Shown: positions 22,388-32,400 of the stretch, piece by piece | Position numbering within the stretch: the stretch's first letter is position 1 | How the letters are laid out: each line of letters starts with the position of its first letter | Source: Zygnema circumcarinatum | Taxonomy: Eukaryota; Streptophyta; Zygnematophyceae; Zygnematales; Zygnemataceae | Direction of reading: 5' to 3' | Assembly (NCBI GenBank): GCA_037447605.1 | Contig: CM074821.1 | Span: 397,838 to 445,113, forward strand | DNA length: 47,276 nucleotides | Notes under the pieces: model-generated | Database searches by the model: none | What the model was told of the DNA's origin: nothing | The model's input: the letters and a program-made list of their open reading frames with translations, nothing else | Program-made: the position numbers and the translations under genes

Positions 22388-23420
22388 GACCCGAGAGACT
22401 AGACAAGGCCTTTCATTTTGAGTTTGTGGGGACGCAAAGAGGGAGCCAAGATGTGGAGGGAAAGATGGGAGGACGGCTCTTTCGTGCAGCGAAGATCGGA
22501 GGTTTGGTCATTCGTATGACTGAGTTCTAAGGGAAGGGGAAGGAAGGGGAAGGGAAGGATATGAGACGTGAAGGAGAGGACTGAATGCGGTCAGGCACGC
22601 AACGGAACGGAAACCAAACGGGTTCATGGAACTGCAATCAGAAATTCGAGATATGGGACCTTGCAGCCCTCTGGTGGGCAGTCTCCCGGAACTCGGAGCC
22701 CCTCTCTACAGTGGTTTCCATTTCTAGGTGGAGCACTGTGTATTGTGGACATACATACATCCATGCATACATAGGAGTGCACGGCTGGAAGCTCCTTCAC
22801 CTTTTTGGAAGAGATGAAGGGACTCGGAAGAGGTTGCGCCCTGCTGCTTGAGTGAGAAACAGAATCGGTATACATGGAATCATTACAAACAAGGGCGAGC
22901 TCCATGTGCGGAAAGTGCTTCAGTGCTTCATCATTCTTATTCCCTCACTTTTCGCACTCTAATTTTGTAAGTTTCAGCATCGTGACATGTAGAACAGTAG
23001 TGCTGTTGGGGCATTCTTGTCTTGGGGGGGCCCTCCTTTGTGGGTCCTTCGACAATAAAAGGGAAGCCGGCGCGGTGTAGGGGGAGGAAGGGAGGCCCTG
23101 CCAGCTCAGAGAGGCGCTTCTTACTACTACTGGTTATTGCAGTCTGTAAATACGATATCATTATCAATATGAATATTAATATTCATGGAAATGGACATTA
23201 AATGGAAATGGAAATGTCAGTATTATACTGAGGTTGGTGCAAAAATTGGCGGACTTCTGATGTTTGGAGCTGCGAGATTTTTATAAGTGCAGGGTTTAAG
23301 GGTTGAAGGGATGCATGTACGGTGGGGCCGTGGCGCTAGTTAATAAGTAGGATCAGGAATTTTCTTTTTACAAACGTTGACTTGAAAGGTTTTAAAGTTT
23401 GGTGTATCCGATTTGACGAA
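22388..23420. other. bZIP 3' UTR and gene-free DNA
   Basis: Starts with the presumptive bZIP 3' UTR (purine-rich GAAGGGGAAGG around 22540). No ORF with recognisable protein features on either strand. Confidence 0.4.
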
Positions 23421-23515
23421 ATTAAAAAAAAAAGTTACTGAAGAACTCCACTACAAGCGTATCGCGATGTCACTGGAGAGTTGTTTTGGTGTCAAACATA
23501 CGAACATCTTGTTCA
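23421..23515. repeat. Diverged relative of the MITE interior
   Basis: Shares the block GAACTCC-C--CA---G-AT-GCGATGTCAC-G-AG followed by TT-TGGTGTCAAAC with the interior of the MITE at 25366-25500. The terminal inverted repeats are not preserved. Confidence 0.5.
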
Positions 23516-23520
23516 TCTTG

Positions 23521-23650
23521 CCCTACACCCTACACCCTAGACCCTACACCCTAGACCCTAGACCCTAGACCCTAGACCCTAGACCCTAAACCCTACACTC
23601 TAGACCGTACACCCTAGACCCTACACCAGACCCTAAGCCTAGCCTGACCC
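23521..23650. repeat. Degenerate interstitial telomere-like array
   Basis: About 18 heptamers of CCCTAGA and CCCTACA with one CCCTAAA, i.e. variants of the Arabidopsis-type plant telomere repeat. It lies far inside the window with sequence continuing on both sides, so it is interstitial here. Confidence 0.9.
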
Positions 23651-24353
23651 CTAAATCTTTTGATTGCTACTTCTCCCTCTTTCTTTCTATTCTTCCTCTA
23701 CCTCTTCCTCTCTCGATCCCGCTACCTCTCCCTCTCCCTCGCCCTCTCCCTCACCTTCCACCTCTCCCTCTCCCGCCCTCTTCCTCTACCCATTCGGTCA
23801 CTCGGTCACTCGGTCACTCTCCACTCTCACATCTCTCAATCTCGAAACAACGTTACATCCGAGCGATTGCGGCAGCGCGACATCGGCGAGGAATCCGATG
23901 GAGCCGCCCGCCTCTTGCAGCAGCAGCGCCCTGTCAGCCATGGCCGCCAATAGGCCCCTCCGCTCCGCCGAAGACACGACCAGGCCCATCTCTCTCCCTC
24001 TGCGCTGAAGACCGCGTCGCTCTCTCTCTCGCTCCCTCCTGTCCCTCTCCCACTCCCTCTTCCTCTCAGCCCCCACCTCAGAGCTGTTGACCGCGCGCCC
24101 GCCCGCCGCCCCGTCACTCGCGCTGCGCCACGAGGAAGCAAATCGTAATGGATCTCTCACCACGTGGTGGCATCGCAGCGGTCGATCGTGCCACGTCGGA
24201 CGCAGAGCGCGGTCGAGATCGCTTTTTGGTACCACGTCAGCAGCCCGCAGGCGGGCCCGTCCGTACGGTCGGAGGGCTCCCTCGCGAGGGCGTCAAAATG
24301 TGCGCAGCTTTTGCGCCGTTTCGTTTCGTTCGCCAAGTTCGGGCAGTGAGGGT
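23651..24353. other. CT tract and GC-rich segment without a recognised gene
   Basis: A pyrimidine tract (23680-23790) and a triple TCGGTCACTCGG repeat lead into a GC-rich stretch with open frames on both strands (for example minus 23798-24235, GLVVSSAERRGLLAAM). Nothing matches a family I recognise. It could be the 5' end of an unrecognised gene. Confidence 0.3.
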
Positions 24354-24492
24354 TGTTGTGCCTAGGCGTAGTTTTCCGCTCCTAGCTTCGTGTTATTGTG
24401 TTTTGGTCCTTTGTGACCAGTCCTTCGTGGTTCCACATTTTGCCTTTGTCCATGTACATTTGATGGCCTCGCCATCGCGAGTTCAATGAAAG
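24354..24492 (+). repeat. Dispersed retroposon-like 3' tail, copy 2
   Basis: Begins TTGTTGTGCCTAGGCGTAG, contains TTTGATGGCCTCGCCATCGC and ends TTCAATGAAAGTTT. It is almost identical to copy 3, 349 bp downstream, and diverged from copy 1 at 2048-2183. Confidence 0.8.
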
Positions 24493-24702
24493 TTTCCCCC
24501 TTTTACTCTTCTACTATTGATAATTATGGCATCATCAATGAGACGAACGACTCACAATTTCCGTCGCCCTTCAGCGTTGCCTCGCTTCTACGCTTCTTCG
24601 GCGTGCTGCAGTTGTTGGTGACCGTGTTGGTGGACTTCCGCCGCTCCCTCCTCGCGACGTGCCTCACATCGGTGACCTTCGCGGCTGCTTCTAGGGCTGC
24701 GT

Positions 24703-24844
24703 TGTTGTGCCTAGGCGTAGTTTTCCGCTCCTAGCTTTGTTTTATTGTGTTTCGGTCCTTTGTGACCAGTCCTTCGTGGTTCCACATTTTGCCTTTATCC
24801 ATGTACATTTGATGGCCTCGCCATCGCGAGTTCAATGAAAGTTT
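24703..24844 (+). repeat. Dispersed retroposon-like 3' tail, copy 3
   Basis: Near-perfect direct repeat of copy 2, with a few substitutions (for example CTTTGTTTTATTGTGTTTCG in place of CTTCGTGTTATTGTGTTTTG). The 210 bp between the copies (about 24493-24702) contains an open Leu/Ala-rich frame that may be a retroelement remnant. Confidence 0.8.
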
Positions 24845-25365
24845 GCTCCACTCACAATTTGATACAGGCGTTTGATACATACGGATCTATACCTCCGCCA
24901 AATGTCTCGCGAGGTGCCTTCATCTTTGTCACGAGAGATGGCACTGAGTTTGTTTAAGAACCAGTACTTTGCACATGACTTTAACAATATGAATAATGAT
25001 ACGCACAGTACGTATTCTATAAAGCTATCAACTATGTTGTCGCAAGGTGTTGGTACCGGCCATAGTCCAGATACGTCCAAGCGCGCTTTCGCTAAGGACA
25101 AAATGTTACAATAGCCGCCGGGAGATTGGTCAATCAGCGTGCGCCAACCCCGCCTTCCCGGGACCACTTTATGCAACGTGGTGATTTTTAGGACCACGTG
25201 GCACGCTGTGATAATGCCACGCTTCGCTCTTCTTCATTCGTTCCGCTACGCGACAGTTTTATTTGTAGGTGGTACTGTACTGTAGCAGGATTTGGCTTCT
25301 TGATTTCTTCAGTTGGGCGACCGCCCGACGAACCACCCATCATCAACAAACTCAGCGCTTATAAT
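24845..25365. other. Unassigned sequence with open minus-strand frame
   Basis: A 121-codon minus frame (24832-25197) has mixed composition but no recognisable motif. A G-box (ACCACGTGGCAC) lies at about 25192. No gene call is made. Confidence 0.3.
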
Positions 25366-25500
25366 AGGGCGTGTCAGACTTAACAAAATCTTACGAACAA
25401 AAAAGTTTTGTAAGTACTCCGCCGCACCAGGATTGCGATGTCACCGAAGTACTCGTTCTGGTCTCAAACTTACGAGAATTTTTTAAGTCTGACACCCCCT
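25366..25500. mobile_element. 135-bp MITE with terminal inverted repeats
   Basis: The left end AGGGCGTGTCAGACTTAA and the reverse complement of the right end AGGGGGTGTCAGACTTAA differ at one position, and similarity extends inward. Both sides are flanked by AAT, a candidate 3-bp target duplication. No coding capacity. A further GGGGGTCAGACTT lies at about 25532, perhaps a solo end of a related copy. Confidence 0.75.
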
Positions 25501-25971
25501 AATACAATACAACAACACAATACTATATAGAGGGGGTCAGACTTGGCAGAACTTCGCTAATAAACGGACGAACACGACTAGCTCTAGCTTGATAACAATA
25601 ATAATGAACGAAGTTGAACCATGAAACGCACTTTTACAAGCCCCATTGAACGGCCGTACAATTTCTCCTTTCCGTTTGCCTTCAAAAAATGACCACGTTA
25701 GCGCCACAAGGCAGTGATGATCCTCAGGTCCACTTCTCAAATAAAACTTTTAACTTTCTGATTCCACCTGTTTACCTTCTGAAGTTAAACCGAACCAGCA
25801 CAGCAAACCAGTAACCGCCCTTAACCGGAGATGAAACGAAGGGCATCGTTTATTTGTCTGTGTGCCGTAAAACTAAATCTAAAGCTGTTCGGTTTCACGG
25901 TACATGTTAGATAAATAATTGAAAGGTTCTCTTCCCTTCTAAAGAGACCTTACATTGTCTTCCTGAGACTT

Positions 25972-26218
25972 GACTGAACTTGACCAGACTGGACTCAGAC
26001 TCAAATTGACTTTATCGACTCAGCTTGTCTTGACTCAACTTGACTTCACTAGACTTGACTTAGACTTCAAACTGACTTTATTGACTCGGCTTGGCTCGCA
26101 CTTCAAAAAGACTTTATTGACTCGACTTGTCTTGACTCAACCTGACTTGACCAGACTTGACTCAGACTCAAATTGACTTTATTGACTCGACTTGTTCTTG
26201 ACCGAACTTGGCTTGGCA
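25972..26218. repeat. GACTT/GACTC minisatellite
   Basis: Pentamer-based repeat (TTGACTTTATTGACTCGACT, TTGACTCAACTTGACT) with a higher-order unit of roughly 70-90 bp repeated about three times. A (CCCT)n tract follows at 26264-26320, before the stop of the protease gene. Confidence 0.85.
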
Positions 26219-26463
26219 CGAGAATTAGCTAACTTTCGCGAACCACGAGCAGCAGGGCCCTCCCTCCAGGCCTTCCCTCCCTCCAGGCCTTCCCTCCCTC
26301 CCTCCCTCCCTCCCTCCCTCTCCACAAATTAGGTCACTGCTGGTCAATGGCTGCCTCGCGGGAGGCTCGCTCTTGGAGGGCAGCAGAGCAGGTCCCCCTC
26401 TTGCGATGGCGCCCTCGTCCTCGGCAGACAGGAAGGGGCGGAAGGAAAAAGGCTCCATCATCA

Positions 26464-29400
26464 CTAGGGGGCGCAGGTTGAGAGCTTTGGGATGCATATG
26501 TTGCTGCCCAGGCTGACGAGCTTCTTGAGAGAAACGGGTTTGCATGCGAATCCGTTCAGCTTTTTGAAGGTTTCTTTCTTGGTGAAGCATTTCTTCAGAC
26601 TCGCGCACGTGTCTGTAGTGAGGACCTTGTAGGCCTTCCCCGTGCACTTTCCTGCGGCTCCCGCGTCGTCAGCTCGGAGGCACACCTGGGAGAGGCAGCA
26701 AGCTGCATCAGCATGCTGAACTGAACGCCTTTCTTTCTTGGGGATGCAGAAAGTAATGATGCGTTACAAGATGCGACATACATATCACACAAACACATAC
26801 ACATAGACATGTACGCATCTGGATAAGCATTCATGTCACACCTACACACACATACATAGCACATATCACACATATACACCGTACATATCACATGACGCTA
26901 TCAATGACACCTCGATGGGCAAACGATTCTTCTCAACATGCAGGAAAACACACCAGACGAGTATGGAACACCCTGGCGATGGGAGAAGGAGAGGGCGAGA
27001 CTTATGAGCAACTGTCAAAACGTGACGTGACATGCACCAGAACCATCAAGTAAAGCATAGACGCTTATTTCTTAGATCTTTAAGGTCGTTTTCGCAAAAA
27101 AAGAATTGGGGAGAAGCTGGGTAATGCCTCCTCACCTCCTGCCCGAAATTTTTGTTTTCATTCCCTCCCATGAGCAGGCGGCCGCAGTACACTCCGGGGT
27201 TCAAGTAGTAAAACTCTCTCACGTCTCCATCCATGTAAGTGTCGATGATGTCGGAGCACGACTCATTGGCGGGCACTAAATACTGCCACGTGCAGGGTCC
27301 CGGGTAGGCAAGGGGGCCGCGCTCAATGCACACCTGTAAAGGATCATAAGAAGGAAAGGAGAGCAGCTTCTTAAAACGGACCCTTATCAATATATCCTGG
27401 AAACTCTACAGTCGAATGAAGGGGTTTGACGGAGTGGTCAATACGTGAGCTGTCTCCATGAGCAAGGACATCATTGAATAAGATGCACATAAAAAGTTGT
27501 ATCTCAATGCTGTCCAATTCCTGTGGAGAGACTGGAGAGAAACTTCAGAAACTGGAGAGAGTGAACACCCCATGTATTCAACCAGGACGTCGAAATAAAT
27601 CGAATTTTGAAGATGCAAGTTTGTCTTGATGAGCGACTAATTGTGAGTCTAATTAGCTAATTGCGAGTGCAGGGTGCCCCCCCGCACCTGCTGAAATGGC
27701 TGCAGAGCGGAGCAGTCGAGGTCAGGGTTGGGCGAGTCGCGGCCGGCGAGCGACGAAATGTTGAACTTCTCCGCAATGGACGAGCAGCTGTCACCCTGAA
27801 GGGGAATAAGGACAGAAGTGTGAGGGGGGAGAGAGAGACAGGAGGGAGAGGAGAAGAGGGTCAGGAGGGAGGGAGGGAGGGAGGGAGGGAGCAGCTGTCA
27901 TGATAGCAAAGGAACTGCAGCAAAATTGCTGGGTGTAGGCAAAGTCGAACCTCATTCACGGCATACAGGACGGTGCAGTTGCTGAAATTCGTGACATTGA
28001 CCAGCTGTCCAGCGGGCAGCACATTGCTGCAGTCAAGGCCCTGCAATCCCACGCTTTGTGTTCACTAACTTTGGCAAGGAAACGAGACAGATAAACGGCA
28101 CGAGGCTGCAGCCAATCATCACGCTCTCTCTCTCTTTCTCACTCTCTGTCTCTCTCCCTCTCTCTCCCTCGACTGTGCAGTAGGGACCAGTGGACCAGTG
28201 ATGTAACCCTGAAAAGGAATTACCATGTTTTGTGCGAAAAAGGCAGTTTTGTCGACACCGTAAGTTTTCTGAACCAAATCGCATGTGACATTGAAGCCGG
28301 TTGGAACTGCAAAGTATTGAAGGTCCGAACTTGGGATGCCAACTGCACAAATTGATCAAAAAGGCTTTCTGATGAGCTCTCATGGGACGTAGATTCAGAA
28401 AGGTATTCAACACTGGCATGAAAGAATCTCAAAACAAAAAATCAAACATGACGCAGATCAAGAAAAATGACGACCTGATAGAAGTTACTTTACAAACAAT
28501 GGGGTTATTGTTATTATAATGTTTCTACACGGTGAGAGTGTGAGCCTCTCTAATACACAGCCCTGCACATTCCCTGCCCCCTGCATTGAGTGCTGCAAAT
28601 GGATGACGGCAGTGATGTCTCTCCATTGCCTATCCTCTAGACATCTCTCTCTTCTCTCTTCTCTCTCTCTTCTCTCTTCTCTCTTCTCTTCTCTCTCTTC
28701 TCTCTTCTCCCTTTTCTCTCTCTCTCTCTCTCGCTCTCTCTCTCATGAGCAGGCCGAGCCAAAAAGGGTGAAAGCGGAGCACCTGGAATGCAGGTGATGA
28801 CACCTTCGCTGACGTCATCGCGATACCCCATTGGGCACACGCAGGAGTACGTGCCCGGAGCCGCCACGGAGTCAAGACACGTGCCGACACCGCAGGGGTT
28901 GCTCGTTGTGAATGTGCACGGAGAGGCTGCAGACCCGCCCCCTCTACCATATGTATGTGAACAATTTTATGTAATATATGTACATAATGTCATGTATGTA
29001 TGTAATAGTCAGCACAAGATGAGCCAGCAGGAGCCTCTCAGAAAACATCACTACTGCACCTCTCAATGCCTGTGTACTCCAGTTCCCACTCCCATTCCTA
29101 CTCCTATTCCTACTCCAGTTCCTACTGCCACTCCTATTCCTACACCCACTCACTCCCACCACTTTCATTCATTTCCACTCCCACTACCACTTCCCCTTTC
29201 AAGTTTCCATGGGCTTTCAGTTGGACCCACGGCGGACACAAACGTGAGCAAGCTTGCTTGCTTGGGGATTTAATAAGACAGGAACCATATAGAAACGAGG
29301 TCACACTTTGACCAGTACCCATAGTAACTTGAAGCCGGCTCCATGGCCTGCCAGCTCTCTTCTTGATGCTAATTCTGGAAAGGTTTCAAGGCGTGAAGGT

Positions 29401-32400
29401 TTGTATGGCGAGGAGGCACCTGGAGAGCATGTTTGCGTGGAGTTGCTGTTGTTGACCGCCACAAAGCCTGTTTTGCAAATGCAGACATTGCCAGATCCGC
29501 TTGGTTTGCATTTGCCGCCCCCGCAAGGGTTCATGCGGCCGAGAGAAGAATCGGAATCCAAAATCTTCTGGGAATAGCTGTTCGTGTTGCAGGGGTCGTC
29601 AGCTGCCACCCCAGTTTGAAGTGAACACTTCATAAGATAAGACAGGCGTAACTAGTTGAACACCATCGAGGTCTGAAGGCTACATCGTCTGAATCGTAAT
29701 TCGCAGCAATATGGTGAATTCGCACGTGTGAGTGAACTGATTGAACATTTAAAGCAATTACAAAAAACTTCAAATGCTCAACTGGAAAAGCTCGCAAGCC
29801 TCTGCATTTCATGTTCAATTCAATATCATTAGTTTGAGACAACAATTACTGCCCGAAAACGTGTTCAAATGTCCAAAAAAAGGTTAGCATTTCAGTACTG
29901 TACATGGTGGTTGCACGATCGGTATGAGGGCCGGCAGACTGTTTATGCCGCAAATGCCCCCTCCCCCCGTCATCTTTAAGCGCATGTACCCGCGCTCCCC
30001 CCACGTGTCGCCCCACGAGTTGCGGACGACCCAATGAGGGGGGTCGTAGGTGAGGTCGTAGCCGACCACCACCACCGTGTGGTCAACGCCGGCGGAGAAA
30101 CACTCCTCGTCGTCCATGATGCCCTGCACACCGCCATGGATCGCTGACCTCAAATGCTGGGCAGCAAATGGTTTATGTAACAAGAGAGCTTTGGCCCCTC
30201 TGCCCTAACTCTCTCAGATGTGATGCTCCTGCTGGAGGCGGGTTTGCAACAGTTTAGGTACAGGGCCGGGACTTGGAAAGTCAATCCATGGCATTCGTAC
30301 AATGTTTGAGTGTAGATAGAACGTATTCACTGACAATCCCATCCAAGGTACTCATAGCTCATATTTGAGCGGGCGACACATGTTCCACACAGTTCCCCAA
30401 ATGATGTGTGGCATAGCTACATTATTTTGACAATAATGTCATTTTTTCATGAAGCAACAGAAAAAGGAGGTCAAATGACAAAAGGCCACGAGAGCTTACA
30501 CTCTTATAGTTGATGAAAGCGTTGCTGCTGCCTTCTACATTGACAATGGCGGGTTGTTGCTGAAGGGCCAGCAAGAGACCCATCCATCCGTTGAATTGAA
30601 CTTGTTCAAAGGAGGTGATTTTAAAGACATTACTCCCCTGCAAAAAGAAGGCCTATGATGAATGGCAGCTTTGTGCAAGCATAATAGTTGTCATACATTC
30701 TTAAGAGGCATACAGAAGAAGGAAATGCCATTGCGAAGAGTGAGCAGTGATCATGTGCGTTGAACAAAGCCTTAGATATGCTTGAAGACTCAAATCGTTG
30801 AAGTCCTGGAACACAACCATTTCAAATAGAGTATGCCATTAATAGTAGGACCAAAGGTGTAGTTCAGGACTTCAAAATGCTTACTGTGCCAGAGGGGCAG
30901 CTGTCAGGGCCAACATAGGGGGTGATGAGACCATTGGTTGCAGCAAAATCAAGAGTTTCAGTTGGCCAGCCTGTGGAGTCGCATGTCTTGTTCTGACCAC
31001 CGCAATCCAAAACCTGCGTTTCTGCGAAGCTCGGCTGCTGATCACCTCCACTTGTAATGTAAAACGCGCTCTCAATTGCAGCGACTGGTCCAAATATCCA
31101 ACACGAACCTGCAATGTGTACATTTTCCCCAGTCAACACACATACCGAAACCCCAAATTCTATCTACAACTGATGTATAACCAAATCGCAAGGGGAGTGG
31201 GCCTACTGCACGAGTCTTGGTCCTTTATGCCCTGCACCGCTCCCCTCTTCGCCCAGTTCCAATCGGCCGCCACCAGCCACGTGGCGGAGGCCTCCCCGGA
31301 GGGGACCACATACCCCGAACTCGCGTATCGGAAATAAGAGCTCAGGAAGGGAGAGTCGTTGGGCTGCTCCGGGGAGAGGCCGAGACCAAAGTTTGCTGCA
31401 CGGGCCAAGGAGGAGGGCTGGTTTCTTTTACTATAGACGCTTTTGTGCTATCGGACGGGAGGAAAGAATGAGGAAGGGGCCTTTCCTAAGGCGAACACAT
31501 GCTTATCAACCTCTGCAGATATTGGACCAGCTGAACTTCTTGATCCAAATTAAGACGTAGTTTCGCAGCAGTCTCAGTCATCGTCATTGGTAAAACAATT
31601 TGATGGAAAGAAAGTAAAGACCAGATATCCTACGAAATACTAAGACGACCAACAAGCATATACAGTTGACAACACGTAGCTTCCCGCAGATTGGCAGGAA
31701 CCTATCACTTATGCCATGGTTGCTAGTATTTTATACAATAACGTTAGCAGTAAACCGGATGTTGCGAATGAACTCGAGAGAACTTTCAATTAGTGGAACT
31801 TTCATTCAAGCAAAGCAATCCTGCCTAGCACAAGCATTATGGAGACTGCACAAGCAATACAGAATGTAATGTAGTAGACGTTACCCAGAGGCAACGGATA
31901 TTATTCTTCACACAACGTGCAGGCTCGTCTATGAGAGAAGAGAACCTACAAAAGATGCAAGTTGTATTGACGTCCACGTTGGTGTACCCTCTGTCGCATA
32001 CACATGTTGGAGAGCTCTGATTGTAACACGAGCCATGGCCGCCGCAAGCACCCAAAGGCTGCGTCGCATTGCAGAAGAACAGGCACGCCGAGGTGTCTCT
32101 CTGAGAGTCTTGGGTGCATGGGAAGGAACTGTTGAAAAAGTCAAAGCAGTTCGTCGTCAGATAGTAGCAGGTCTCGTCGGTGATGGGTATCTGACTGCCA
32201 TTCTGAACGATGAAGGGCGTGCCGGAGAAATAGTTGTCGGAGATGTCAATTTCCGGGTCAGTGATAGTAGTGTTGAACTCCAAAACCACGGGGCCAATTA
32301 GCAGGTTGCTGCTCACTTTGCTGCCACAAACACCAAGCCTTGCATGTTCAATATAAGCCTCCCCAACTGCGTGAACAGCACTGCTGAAGCTGCGAAAGGG

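Noticed and set aside
23798-24235. 145-codon minus ORF in GC-rich DNA
   Set aside because: Arg/Glu-rich low complexity for most of its length, no recognised family and no joining exons. Kept only as an unassigned region.
24832-25197. 121-codon minus ORF
   Set aside because: No motif, signal or neighbour support; it overlaps the end of a dispersed repeat copy.
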